Position numbers and translations under genes: made by a program. Below the pieces are notes generated by a model. It was not told the DNA's origin and did not search any database. It worked only from the letters and a program-made list of their open reading frames with translations. From Scheffersomyces stipitis CBS 6054 (Eukaryota > Ascomycota > Pichiomycetes > Serinales > Debaryomycetaceae): DNA of 64,000 nucleotides. Below are positions 43,101-52,857 of this stretch, one piece after another. The stretch covers positions 124,001 to 188,000 of the forward strand of contig NC_009048.1 in NCBI RefSeq assembly GCF_000209165.1. The letters run 5' to 3'. Position 1 is the first letter of the stretch. Each line of letters starts with the position of its first letter.

Positions 43101-46100
43101 CAATACACTATTGAGATTTTCTGCCCACTCAGGGTCGATGTCACCATCAAAAACAATCCAAATGCGTTTCGACAATTCTCCTCTAAGATTTTCTCTAATT
43201 CTCCTCAAAATACTAGTGAATAAGCCATCAGTCCAATCTCTAGTAACAGTATCGAGATATCCATATATTTCTTCTTTGGAAAGAACTTTACAGTCAATCA
43301 CAAATGAAACATCATCAATGTTTCCAGATAAAACATGCAAAACCAGTTTCCAGATTGAAGTTTTCCCTGATCCCGAAGAACCAACAAGTATCATACCATG
43401 ATGGGAATTTTGCATTTGATAGAGTTGTAATGCCTTTGTGGTCCATTCTTCGCTGCAAAGTAAACCATTTTGTTCACAGTAACTGTCCAATTGCAAAATA
43501 AAATTTGAATAGCTCTGGTCGTCGTAGCTTATACCGTTGAAATACCTTGCCTCGATTTCCTTCAATGTTAGCACATCTTCTTTAACCAATTTGGGTGCTA
43601 CAATTTCTCGTATACTTTGTAAAACAATAATGGTTTCTTCAAGTTTATCATCCAGGTCTCCAAGACGTCTCTTGAGCATACCACATTTTACCAACATATT
43701 TTTCAATGTTCTCAAACCAAAATCATAGTGACTTTGTTTTGAAACAGTTCTCTCGATTTCTTCAAAAAATGGAACGATAATTGAAGCCAATTCCTTAGAG
43801 TGATGGAATGTCTGCGATGTCAAGATAACATCAACTATGATCTCCTTATCTGGAACTTCCATTGAGCAACTTCTAAATAACTTCTTCAAGTTCTCTGGAA
43901 GTTCAACTCTTCCAACATAGCCAGGGTTCATAGTCACAAAGATACCAGTTTCAGGATTCACCTGGAAAGTCTTTCCAGATAATTCAATAGGCAATTTCTT
44001 GTTTCTCAATCCTGCCTCGATGGTTTCAATTTGGGAAGAAATAGCACTTAACATCTTTTTATCCAATCTGTTGAATTCGTCAAAGCAACCCCAACTTCCT
44101 ACTTTGCATAGACCAAGAAGGATTCGACCCATGGACTGGAAATCGAACGATTCATCACAACAAAACACAACAGTCATTTTACCAAGATTATTTCCCAATG
44201 CTTTGACTGATTCAGTCTTCCCGGTTCCTGCTGGTCCATATGGAGAACCACCAAGATTTTGGTCCAATGCCTGCGCCATCGTGAGGAATGTCTTCTCAAT
44301 TAATGGTGTATATGCCAATTTGTCTGGAATTCCCAAGTACTCAAATCCATATGCAAAAGAAGTATTAGCATGTTTCACTTTCACGCTTTCCAAAGGATCT
44401 GAGGTTGCGTCAAAGTAGAAGAGCTGTTGTAAGCTCCAAATGTAATCCGTATCAATTTCTGAACCGCATTTAGACAATTTCAAGAGAATTTCTCTTTGGT
44501 GGAGAACTTCTATAACGATGTATTGGGCTTGTTTCCTAAGTAGGGCTGAGACATCAGAACTTATGAGACTGATTAGATTGTTAACCAAAACATCGTAGAC
44601 TTCTAATAACGATCTCAATTTACCATTATTAATAGAAACTTCTGTTTCTGAAGTGAATACAATCTGCGATACTACAGTAACAGCTTGAATTGGCAACTTG
44701 TCGATGAATTCCTTCAAGTCTTTATCGCTCCCACTCAAAAGTAATGACTTGAATTCTGATAATGATTCCTTAATAAGAAGAGCCAATGTAAGCTTCACCT
44801 CAATTTCAAGTTCCCTTAATAATTCATGCAATCGAGTAGACTTAAGCAATGACACAGGATGTTTCATATGTACTTTTTCTCCTTCCTCACTAAACACTGC
44901 AACGATAGTTGAATTCTCTTTGTTCACTTCAATTTTGGAAATGCCTGCAAACATCTTCTTTAAATGTCTGTTAATTCTGGTGATATCTCCAGAACTTCCG
45001 ATTATATCCAACAAGTCTTCGTTTCCTACGAAATAAAACCTAGGAAACAACTCTCTCTGTTTCTCGAGGTAATCAGCTAACGATTTTCTAACTTTGATCA
45101 AACTTTCATGGAACTTATCGAATACGGATTGAATATCTGTGATTAATAAAACATCCAAAGCAGTTTGAAAACGATAAATCCTCTTCAAAACATTGTGTAA
45201 TTCATAGGATAAATTAGAAAATCTTGTAGATTCTATTGGCAAGAGGCTCTTGATGTCATTGGCTCTGTTTCCAAATACTCCATCTAAATAAACCCATTGA
45301 CGTTGCACCTCTAGCCAAACATCCAATAGCAAAGAAAATCTATTCAACTTACTTTCCATCGTACTAATGTCTTGTTCAAAAGTAGGGTAGTAAGGAGAGT
45401 TTTTCATGGTAGCCAAAGTGTTCACGTCATTCTTACATTGGTCCAAAAGAACATCCCAATTTTTGACCAACCTGCACTTGTCCTCGTAGTTAAAGACTTC
45501 CAAAGTAATAGAAGACCATTCCTCCTCAATCTTGTTGAGGTTAGTGGCGATAATTTGTTCGTTAATAGCTTGAGTGGTGATTGCTCTAATTGTCGCTTGG
45601 TTAAGTTCGAAGTTCAAACTCCAAACATCACGGAGACTCAACAGTTCATAGCTAAGATCACGAATTCCCAACTCATTAAATAGCAAGTTCCAGTGTCTTG
45701 GCTTCATTGCATCACCTTTCAATTCGTTGACCAGTCCAAAGTTCTTGATGTGTCCTTTAACTAAATTTTGAATTTTGCTAAAAGCTGAATACTGTCTAAC
45801 ATTAGCTGGTAAAGCCCTGGATGAAGTCAAAAGATCGTCTAATTGTCGACGAAGGGTTCTGGTATGAACTTCAGACCAAGACAAGTTATTCAAAAGTTCC
45901 AATGCTTCCCATAAGTCATTAATAGACGACCATACTGATTTAAGATCGCTTATTTCTTCTAAAATGTATTCCAACTCTTCACGAATTGAAATCTGAATAT
46001 CTAAACTAGCAGCAACTTTAGAAATCGACTCTTTGTTTTTGATAAGCTTGTTACATGTTTCCTGGAAATTTGTCAAAACAGATATAGCAAGAGATGGGTT

Positions 46101-49100
46101 TAACTGGCCATCAACTGGTTTCTTCGTACTCCATTCACCTTTTATTGACTTAATAGCTTCATTGGCTCTAACAGATTCGGCTCGTATTTTCGAAGAAATA
46201 ATTTCTGTATTTTGATCAATCAGCGATTCCTTTCTCTGAATTAAAGCTTTCACGATTGAGAGGTCGTTTTCAATTTGCTCTACAAATACCCATTCCTTCG
46301 AGAATTTAAATCGTTGACTTGTAAGCAAAGATTGCCCCCTCTTGAGTAATGCTAAATTTGCGGCAAATGATGCCATCAAGTCCTTGTACTTCAAATATAC
46401 TTCAATATCAGAGACAAGCTTCATGACTTCACTCTGCAAATTTAATTTGCACTCCAACGAAGTAATCGCGCCAGATAATTCTTCATTGACTTGAATGCAT
46501 TCACTCTGGTAATGGCTAGAAAACACTTCAATTATATCATTCTGAAAAGATTCAAATTTTAAGTTGACTCTCCTCTGAACTTTGCTGAAGTCAATTTGCA
46601 AGCAGTTGCCGATATCTTTCGAGCTTTCGCCATTATCAAACAACCTTCTCAACTGGATGACATTATTGATGGTCTCTAACCAGCAGGCTAAATCAGAATT
46701 CTTTGGTAGTATCTTTCTAAATTCCTTAGTATTCGAAAGGTCTAGTTCCCATAGGCTTTGTAAAACTTGCCATTGTGAGAAGTAATCTTCCCCTTCTTTT
46801 ATGAAAATGTCGACTTGGTTCAAAATAGATGTCGTATTGGTTGAAAAAACATCACCAACAACAAATCCGTGAAAATCCTCTTCTAAACTCCGGTCAACAA
46901 AAACCGTACTTTGAGATTCGATAATGCTGAATATGTCTGTTATCTTTTTGGTAATAAATGTCTTCAACAGCGTAACAGAAGGTGAAATCAGGAGTGACTT
47001 TTGTTCAAAAATAATAGAAATCGTGAACTTTTCTTTCGTAGATCTTCCATAAGCTTCTAAATTGTCTGTGGACAAGGATTTCAGCAAAATGGAAAGTTCA
47101 TCGGAACCTCTCCCAAACAATATTGACTTCAAATCTTGGTTGATAGTAGCACATGCTTCTTGCATATTTTCTATTATCAAACAAGTCTTATTAACTCTCT
47201 GTTGAATTTCGCTTATGATAGTCTTGATGACTTCGAAATCGAACTGACAGGTTCTGAGACTGAGGTATTTGTCTTCCAAGAAAGAATGAAAATTTGACAA
47301 AGTATTTACTTGGTCATACAAGAGATACGCTTCGTCCTGAAATTTGTTGAAAGCCTTGAAGGATTGAAGTTCAACTAGGTTATCCGAACTAAGTAGATTG
47401 TGACTATCTGTACCGATATCCTGTAATTCAACAGCTCTAGACAAATGTTGCCAATTCACATCGAGCAAAACCTTCAAGCAATCGCCAACTTTTCGTTGTT
47501 GTTCACTTAAGGTCTTCCCAAACTTTTTGCCATATTCTGTTTCGACTAATTCGTAGTCAAAAACGTTTCTAACAACGGCTATTTGTTCTATGAGTCCTAC
47601 TACTAATGGATAAATGTTCTCAATCTTACTTAATTGTAGGGAAATACTTGTTGGAATGGAGTATCCCAAATTTCGGAGTTGAGTAGCTTGAATGCAGAAT
47701 TCTAATAAAGTAGTATCGATGTTGACATCGATTCTTACCTCATTATTTGCCAGGTGATGTATCCTAACCAACGGTCCCATTTCGTGAGACAGGAGAATAT
47801 TGTGAGCTCCTTTTATCCAATTCTCGAACAACTGATCAGTATCTAATTTAACTAGCAAATTCGAAACCTCAACATTCAACTTGGTGCCAATTGAGTACTT
47901 ATTCCAATTGGTCCCCAATGATTTCTCGAGGTTCTTCAAATAGAATTTCAATTTGGAAACGAGGCCATTATTGAGAATAATTTCAGAAACCAAAAGGAAC
48001 TCATCATTGTATACATTCATCGCTTGAATATCGTTCATCACAGAAATTGACAGTGACATAAATGTCTTATTGTTTAGGTTCGACTCAATGAACTGCTCAA
48101 CCTCTGAATTTGCTACGGTCAACAATCTTAATTTATACTCATCGCTTGTTAAGTTCATAATCTTGTTTTGCGACTCTGAAGTGGAATTTAATAGTGGTTG
48201 AAATTGATCAATTATGGATAGAAAATCGGTGAAAGTATGGCATTTGTCAAACAATGCATTAATCTGCAATGTCATTAGCGAACTTAATTCTTGAGAAACA
48301 GAAAGATATCCTCTTTCGTTCAGTTGCCATATGATTGTTCCTTGAGAAGAAATATCAAGGGCGTTACTGGCTATGATGAATTTATTGTATGCTTCGAGTA
48401 ATCGCTTGACAGAATTATTGTCCGGAAGAATCGATTCAAGAAGAACAAGTAAGTCCTCGTGTTTCAGCCTAAGTAACTTTAAGTTGTCCAATCTTTCTCG
48501 TAGCTTGTCGTAGCCATCGTGATTTATCTGAATAATTATAAACTTCTCTTGTCTCTTTCTGAGAGTCTCTCTCAATAAGTTGACCAAGTACTTCAAGTTC
48601 TGGTCTATCAAATTGAAAATGCCCATTATATCAGAATTGTAGACTTCATTGAACTCCAGCATCGGTATTGACGTTAATGAGTACGTTGTCAATATGGAGC
48701 TGAATTTGCGAGTCACATCAACTATTATCACTTCTATTGTTTGAATAGAACGTCCCAATGGATACAAGTTCAAGTTCTTCAACCTCGATTTAAGGTGATT
48801 GAAAATACTATGGAGCCCGATTTCAAACTTTTCTAAAACATTTTCGGAATCGGAGATAAAATCTTCAATGGGAAAGTCTTTGAAGAGTGAGTTATATACC
48901 TTGGTTGTGTTGATTTTGCTTTGAAGTCCAGTGTCGTTTTGGAAACTCAACGTTACGTGGAATCTTTTGGCCTTGTTAAGCACATCTATGGTGGTAGTCA
49001 CTTCCGGTGCTGCAATTTGTTGTGAAATAGAAGTCAAGGCGATTTCAAGAGAACGCCAAAACAGCAATTCTTCGATGATAGAATCACCATCCCATGGATT

Positions 49101-49892
49101 ATGGTCTAGCTTGGTTACGGACTGTATTTGCTTGATCCAGTTGTTCACGATATTGGTCAACTCGTTGAGGAGGATGGAGTCCAGAACAAGTGGCTCTAGA
49201 ATTTCATCGCTTATTTCAACACCATTATCAGTTATATTTTTGATTTTGGGATGGGCTGTCATGAGCAAGTCAGGAATCTGGATCTGCTCCTGGAGATGCT
49301 GAAGTGATAATGTCAACTCGTTGAGCTTCTTTTTAGCTGCGTTGACTGTGTTTTGGGACGAAGTTGCGTCTCTATTGCCATTTAAAGAAGGAAGAGCAGA
49401 ATCAGTACTACTATTGCTGTTATTGGAAGTTATCAAATCGAAATAAGGAGTCAACCCAAGTGCTACAAGTGACCGCAATCTCTCAAATGACTCTACGGTA
49501 TCTATTGATACTTCCCCAGTAATGCTGTCGACTGCTGTAGTAGTGTTGGGGATATTGAGGATGTTCAATTGGCTAGTCAAAGGTTTGTTCGAGATAAGCG
49601 GCCCCTTGTTGGATTTGATAAGAATGATAACTGCCACTACCGCAGACTTGCCTGCTTGGGACTGGGCCAACTCCGGGACCACATCCACGTAGCTTTCATC
49701 TGTGTACTGGACTATATAGAGTGTGTCGGCGTTGTGGTTGTTGATGAAAAGTTGTAGAGTTTGCTGATCAAAGTTGATTTCGGGAGTAGAATTGGCAGAA
49801 AGCGCAAGAAAATTGCCTATAAACAGCAGCAATTTCTCTGCCAACAACGGCAGATCTGCCGGGACTTCTAGGATAGACGTGTGTGAGTCCAT
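37197..49892 (-). CDS. DYN1: Cytoplasmic dynein heavy chain
   Basis: Minus-end microtubule motor that positions the spindle and nucleus. 4231 residues from the ATG at 49892, slightly longer than S. cerevisiae Dyn1 (4092). P-loops mark the ring: AAA1 GPAGTGKTESVKALG (about 1880), AAA2 GSSGSGKTSIW (about 2170), AAA3 GPPGSGKTMTLLG (about 2520) and AAA4 GPSTSGKTTLARF (about 2860). AAA1 also has the Walker B CFDEFNRLD. Coiled-coil stalk helices lie at about 3080-3230 and 3290-3440 around the microtubule-binding tip. The C-terminal domain ends near VLKLHDRE. The frame is uninterrupted for 12.7 kb. Codons upstream of the ATG are open only as far as an in-frame TAA and start with TTG, so the ATG is preferred. 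Confidence 0.96.
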   Translation of the reverse strand: MDSHTSILEVPADLPLLAEKLLLFIGNFLALSANSTPEINFDQQTLQLFINNHNADTLYIVQYTDESYVDVVPELAQSQAGKSAVVAVIILIKSNKGPLISNKPLTSQLNILNIPNTTTAVDSITGEVSIDTVESFERLRSLVALGLTPYFDLITSNNSNSSTDSALPSLNGNRDATSSQNTVNAAKKKLNELTLSLQHLQEQIQIPDLLMTAHPKIKNITDNGVEISDEILEPLVLDSILLNELTNIVNNWIKQIQSVTKLDHNPWDGDSIIEELLFWRSLEIALTSISQQIAAPEVTTTIDVLNKAKRFHVTLSFQNDTGLQSKINTTKVYNSLFKDFPIEDFISDSENVLEKFEIGLHSIFNHLKSRLKNLNLYPLGRSIQTIEVIIVDVTRKFSSILTTYSLTSIPMLEFNEVYNSDIMGIFNLIDQNLKYLVNLLRETLRKRQEKFIIIQINHDGYDKLRERLDNLKLLRLKHEDLLVLLESILPDNNSVKRLLEAYNKFIIASNALDISSQGTIIWQLNERGYLSVSQELSSLMTLQINALFDKCHTFTDFLSIIDQFQPLLNSTSESQNKIMNLTSDEYKLRLLTVANSEVEQFIESNLNNKTFMSLSISVMNDIQAMNVYNDEFLLVSEIILNNGLVSKLKFYLKNLEKSLGTNWNKYSIGTKLNVEVSNLLVKLDTDQLFENWIKGAHNILLSHEMGPLVRIHHLANNEVRIDVNIDTTLLEFCIQATQLRNLGYSIPTSISLQLSKIENIYPLVVGLIEQIAVVRNVFDYELVETEYGKKFGKTLSEQQRKVGDCLKVLLDVNWQHLSRAVELQDIGTDSHNLLSSDNLVELQSFKAFNKFQDEAYLLYDQVNTLSNFHSFLEDKYLSLRTCQFDFEVIKTIISEIQQRVNKTCLIIENMQEACATINQDLKSILFGRGSDELSILLKSLSTDNLEAYGRSTKEKFTISIIFEQKSLLISPSVTLLKTFITKKITDIFSIIESQSTVFVDRSLEEDFHGFVVGDVFSTNTTSILNQVDIFIKEGEDYFSQWQVLQSLWELDLSNTKEFRKILPKNSDLACWLETINNVIQLRRLFDNGESSKDIGNCLQIDFSKVQRRVNLKFESFQNDIIEVFSSHYQSECIQVNEELSGAITSLECKLNLQSEVMKLVSDIEVYLKYKDLMASFAANLALLKRGQSLLTSQRFKFSKEWVFVEQIENDLSIVKALIQRKESLIDQNTEIISSKIRAESVRANEAIKSIKGEWSTKKPVDGQLNPSLAISVLTNFQETCNKLIKNKESISKVAASLDIQISIREELEYILEEISDLKSVWSSINDLWEALELLNNLSWSEVHTRTLRRQLDDLLTSSRALPANVRQYSAFSKIQNLVKGHIKNFGLVNELKGDAMKPRHWNLLFNELGIRDLSYELLSLRDVWSLNFELNQATIRAITTQAINEQIIATNLNKIEEEWSSITLEVFNYEDKCRLVKNWDVLLDQCKNDVNTLATMKNSPYYPTFEQDISTMESKLNRFSLLLDVWLEVQRQWVYLDGVFGNRANDIKSLLPIESTRFSNLSYELHNVLKRIYRFQTALDVLLITDIQSVFDKFHESLIKVRKSLADYLEKQRELFPRFYFVGNEDLLDIIGSSGDITRINRHLKKMFAGISKIEVNKENSTIVAVFSEEGEKVHMKHPVSLLKSTRLHELLRELEIEVKLTLALLIKESLSEFKSLLLSGSDKDLKEFIDKLPIQAVTVVSQIVFTSETEVSINNGKLRSLLEVYDVLVNNLISLISSDVSALLRKQAQYIVIEVLHQREILLKLSKCGSEIDTDYIWSLQQLFYFDATSDPLESVKVKHANTSFAYGFEYLGIPDKLAYTPLIEKTFLTMAQALDQNLGGSPYGPAGTGKTESVKALGNNLGKMTVVFCCDESFDFQSMGRILLGLCKVGSWGCFDEFNRLDKKMLSAISSQIETIEAGLRNKKLPIELSGKTFQVNPETGIFVTMNPGYVGRVELPENLKKLFRSCSMEVPDKEIIVDVILTSQTFHHSKELASIIVPFFEEIERTVSKQSHYDFGLRTLKNMLVKCGMLKRRLGDLDDKLEETIIVLQSIREIVAPKLVKEDVLTLKEIEARYFNGISYDDQSYSNFILQLDSYCEQNGLLCSEEWTTKALQLYQMQNSHHGMILVGSSGSGKTSIWKLVLHVLSGNIDDVSFVIDCKVLSKEEIYGYLDTVTRDWTDGLFTSILRRIRENLRGELSKRIWIVFDGDIDPEWAENLNSVLDDNKVLTLPNGERITLPPNVRLVFEVDSLQNATLATVSRCGMIWFDSSVVSQESLIKKIIHNLSETISSDEEVLSTKKPVMELQEKLVCFLESIISPQMLTSILEESQRYAHVMSFSLQRSVQSLLTLLKSYFRRYLECQQFDTTTIDEMQRYVLKALILSTIWAFVGDCCTEDRESFSAAIARLECFSNLEPVASGSYLDYDISLPEIDWRNWSSKVDAIDLEPHQVVNASTVVPTSDTHKHESLIYSILREHNPLVLCGPPGSGKTMTLLGALRKSPNMEVISLNFSKETSPKSLLQSLQQFCEFKKTNLGIELSPKILGKWVVVFCDEINLPAKDKYGTQKVISLLRQMIEHNGFWRSKDKQWISLSNIQFVGACNPPTDPGRNILSDRFLRHASVVMVDYPGKTSLYQIYHTFILSILKFAPDLRGFSKELTNAMIDVYLETKVNLNSNIQDHYIYSPRELTRWTRGILEALKSYEYTSMQSLVRLWYHEGMRLFYDRLVNEWEKNWTKETLRTVSSIHFPNVDLETVLKEPILYSNWLTLTYEPVDEIELSKFVSERLRVFSEEEVEVDLVLYQDLLDHALRIDRVLRQPQGHMILVGPSTSGKTTLARFVSWMNGLSLVQLAVNRNYGIDDFDSQLRDILLRCAQGEKICFIIEESSIMETSFVERMNTLLANAEIPGLFEEEQYTNLMAICMEQAQSQGLLLDSNEELYDWFTQQVSLNLHVVFAISDTRSTSSSSVISSPALFNRCVLSWMGDWSETSLCEISSKLLESVPLDMSNYVIPSTMEPFVSKEIIGFRDIAIDTLVYIHRYTINSSLSIDVGRTPSRFISFIHSFIKIFEKKQDELEENQRHISTGLDKLRETVLEVNTLKADLTKKQESLKEKDQQAKAILNKMLIEQNEAERKHEFSIATQEELGKQEIEIEKRRTSVLKDLEIAEPAVLEARRGVQNIKKQHLTEIRSMANPPAAVKLTMESVCILIGYQVSSWRDVQLVVRKDDFIANIVSFDSEEQLSSELREYMEQVYLSREDYNYEAVYRASKACGPLLQWVEAQLTYSKILQNIGPLREEVKTLERQTTKTRAQLIAIDQMINELEESIEQYKEAYSSLIRDAENIKLEMKRVELKVERSMKLIDDLTNERGRWKNSILKFGERRKSLIGDSILASAFLVYSGVYDERSRYELVKNWKDKLASSGILFDDTLTVSSYLTTSSQIHQWESFGLSHDTTTIENFTILNSCEFPLIIDPTSSVLNILVKSLTSHSVTVTSFLNEGYIKQVENALRFGGSIIIEDAEYYDPLLNSILKKEIQRNGGRQLIRLGEQLLDFSANFKLYLHSKDPSMHLSPFVSARTTIVNFSITTASLENKILDIYLRETQPDIDKKRSELVILQGEYEVRLHSLEEELLHSLSQSSGNILENDDVVNTLETLKKGAKEIDEKLKDSAEVMEYVDSFRNKFQVVSKHVSGVFTILEKLRELNSIYSFSLRNFIFTFSELLKSRGKNLEISEFVSFIYKEFFASFSVSLVESDKVTFALCLGYNFYSLEIGNHFGDAFLSTLKLLTSENKVNDIKEILLSCFARFSNEKSLDIELITKENADNETIQKLSLFWKLYSLTERGTSFFGAASDFTKEITGNIDYNSSYELNHWALKETTGPIIIASPDGYDATYKIEMAADNLNRSTQIISMGSKEGIEMANKEISAAAKAGNWIVIQNIQMSPQWLSQLEKRLEGLLPIPSFRLFLTCNISSEVPVSLISESKVLIYENQPTLRSIMLETFSLIPQEKTKSHPTEFLRVSFLLAWFHSILQLRLQYAPISFKKKYGVNDSDFDSAFAIISNQFEQFEGKTNVSPELIPWKKIAYIVGEITYGGKIDNAEDLKYVTDLASTLFRVEAFNQDFNLIQNSLTESTKEKLEPPEGIVVAAYHKWIDNLPHQTALSWIGLEINADSLLREKESQDIAAKVLKLHDRE

Positions 49893-52857
49893 GTTGCTGT
49901 TAATGCCTGATTGTATGGCTTTGTTGGTCAATCGTGGAGAATTTAGTTATTCAGATCGTTAATGGTAAACAAAAAGACTTCATTTTTCGCGTGTCTATAC
50001 AGGCACTAACAAAAGTGTTAGTATGGATTGATGGCGGATGGGGAAGACGTTGTAGCAGTCTGACACGGTAAATGTGAGGTAGAGTGTGAGAGATTGCCAC
50101 AGTGGTTGCTTTGTAGAGGTGTATGGATCTCTAGTCCTAGGACTTTTTGAAAGAATCAAGTGAATAATCACATATGATTTTGAGGTGAGCGTCTGTGGAA
50201 TTAGTAGAGAGTTGATACTACTAAGCAGCTGTCCTCTCAATTTTCTGATAGTGATCGATTCGTCAGCGTTGATCTTATGAAGAACTACAATCTCAGCTTC
50301 TCTGACAAATTTTTCACATCACAACTCGTGAGTGTTTCAGATTTGAAAGAAGTTGACCAGAAGCTATTTGTGAAATAGCTGCGAAAAGTTACAATTTTTA
50401 GCTGCAGGAAATGCAACCTCCATAAGCCAAACCAAGAGCAGTTGCACTGAAGCACGATTTCTACTGGAGATTGCGTTCGTTTGATCTTCATCCAAGTACC
50501 GGGTCTCTGTGTAAATCAAAGTAGATGACACTACAAAAGCCACATCAAAAGCAGTTCAACCAGACAATTCACAATTCTGTTGCTCCAGAGACTCCAAACT
50601 CGAAAGTTGCAACCAATCGCAGATGTAGAAACGCAAATCCAGCAGTATCAGAGAAGAGCCGGAATCCTGAGAGGCAACGGAGAAAATATCGTTGAGTCAA
50701 AGTTGCCGACAGATAAGGCCATGACTCAAACTCCGGAAAACGGCCGGAGTGACCAAAACGGCCGGTCTGACCGTTGAGCCATAATTGTCAGTTTCTAAAC
50801 TTAACTGGCCGCTCGCAAATTCACTGCGGTTTGGATTTCTGGATGCATTTCTGAATCAGGCAAGCTCAGTTAAGCTATAATCACCGAGCTGATGGATTTA
50901 GTCCTAAACGAGCAGTTTTCTACTGCATATAACGGCGATACGGACTATCTGAAGAGTGCGGAACGATTAAAGTTGTGCCGGTTGCATAGGCCCGACTAAG
51001 CCGAGCTTCGAAATAATGACAGGACGATTCCGGAACTGGATGTCGTACAATGGGCTTCCCGAACTTAAAGTACGGGCAGATTGAGAAAATGGACATACAA
51101 ATCCACCCCCACCAACGGAGGACCTTCTACTCTTTAACGGCGACAGAGTAATTCCACATTTCCAGAATTGAAATTCTCCGGATACTACGGGGCACGAGGC
51201 TATGCGACGGATACGAGGTACGAGCGTTGGGTCTCGGTTTATGGCATGTTCTCGCTTACACTCTACAGAGTTCCATTCGGACACCAATAGCTGGCAACGC
51301 AGTCCTGCAGACAAAGCGGAAGGGAGATAGTTAAGGCAAGTGAATGTTGCTTATCCGAGATTGCAGCTTAAAGAGATAATAAATAGTTGTACAATATGCA
51401 GGCGAGCTTCGCACAAGTCCAGAGGGGTAGTTTGCCAGGAACGGTGGAATTATGGTGAGTATCTAGCCGGAAATGAGAGGTGCAAGTGGAAGTGCTTAAA
51501 ACCGCATTTAGGTGTAAAGTCTAACGTAATATTACTAAGATCATTGCGTCAAAGCCACTATTGTCGCCTCTGCCCAATGCAGTAGCGGATACGACTCTTT
51601 AGCTTACGACAGGCTTCTATCACACAATTGCGGATTTTACGATTCTGGGCACATATCTATGGCTGATCGGTGTCTGTGCAGCAGATGACGCGCGTGATTG
51701 GCCAGACATTTTTAGTGTGAACGGAGAAATGGAGTTAGTAAGGAGGAACGGCAGAACGCTTAGGGACGGCATGACATTACGAAATGGTCCGTTCCATATT
51801 GCGCTCATAACCATTGGCACCGCCATCCTTATTTCCTATTCTAGGCCTTCTCACCCTCTCGTAGAGTGAGATGGGGCCACTCCCAGCTACCAAGAGTCGT
51901 CGCGACAAGTGTCTGAGAATGTCCCTCTGGCGGCAAACGCCAGGGCATATTGTACATAGTACATAGCGACCTCTTCAGGCTCAAGATGCATGCGTTAACT
52001 GTAATTACATCTGCACTGATGTGTTCCATCATGTTTACTGGAATTCGGATAGGCTGTCCGGATGGAAGCATCTTCCCACATCCGAAATGTAAACATACGA
52101 CCATCGGAGGGGACTGAAACTACTGCACACAGACAGCCGATCTGGTCCTGAGCTGCCTCCAACTTGGAACACAGCCAGTAGGCAGTCTGACGGAATCCAC
52201 CAAAGTTCCGAAGCCAGTCGTACCCGTGACCCAGCGCCTAGTTAAGCACACACAAATAATAGATTCTTGACTACGGCCAGGACCCGTACCGAATATTTTC
52301 CGTGCTCGAATATGGGAGATACCTCTATTATTATTGTTGTATGAATTATTTTTTGCGCCGACACTGTGTTTGTTGCTTTTTTAACCATGTAAGTATTTTC
52401 TCACTGGAGTAATTTTTTTTAAGTCTGACATCTGGAAATTTCCAATTTATACTTAAATAGTGTTTGCCCGCTGTTTCTTAATACCTCTTTGTCGGAGTTC
52501 GTACTACGGAAACCGAATCTGTCGAACCCTACTTAATACCAGACTTCAATTCACTACTGTCGGTAGCTTGAATTGACATAAATACCTTAACCGCGTCGCT
52601 CTCAGAACGAGACGGATCCACAGGTGTAGCTGGAACCACAACTTTTTGTCCGAAAGCAACGCTTGCCAGACTCCAACTGCCTCTCCGTCTTTTTGTCCAA
52701 AGCAATCGATATTTTCGAACTACAATACAGACTTTTATTTTCAGTCTTTTTTTAAACGCAGCCTGATTTTGCAATCGAATCTGGGTGCAAATAGATTTCA
52801 ATTTCATAGCATTTTTCTCAATACCCCCCTCCCGAAGCTTAATAGAACATCTACAAC
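49893..52857. other. 3.0 kb divergent intergenic region, DYN1 to CDR1-type transporter
   Basis: No frame longer than 115 codons. The block from about 50560 to 52300 looks richer in G, C and CpG than its AT-rich surroundings and holds several overlapping short minus-strand frames (50967-51314, 51620-51826, 51841-52104) without motifs. It may be a decayed gene or element, or an extended promoter. It contains a CGG-N4-CGG site and an 18-bp tandem repeat at 50734-50772, and a CGG-N3-CCG at 52507-52515. Confidence 0.5.
50734..50772. repeat. 18-bp tandem repeat with CGGCCGG cores and a CGGN4CGG site
   Basis: AAAACGGCCGGAGTGACC (50737-50754) and AAAACGGCCGGTCTGACC (50755-50772) are adjacent and differ at two positions. 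CGGAAAACGG at 50734-50743 fits the CGGN4CGG drug-response element bound by Tac1 in C. albicans CDR promoters, though it lies 2.1 kb from the start codon. Confidence 0.75.

Noticed and set aside
49893..49931. 13 extra codons before the DYN1 ATG
   Set aside because: That frame begins with TTG and is preceded by an in-frame TAA; the first ATG is at 49892.
50000..50025. TACTAAC and TATAG on the minus strand upstream of DYN1, suggesting a 5' intron
   Set aside because: Sequence between the supposed acceptor and the DYN1 ATG contains in-frame stops, so it could at most be a 5' UTR intron; no donor was identified.
52507..52515. CGG-N3-CCG before the CDR1-type gene as a PDRE
   Set aside because: It does not match the TCCRYGGA or CGGN4CGG forms; one short motif is not enough.
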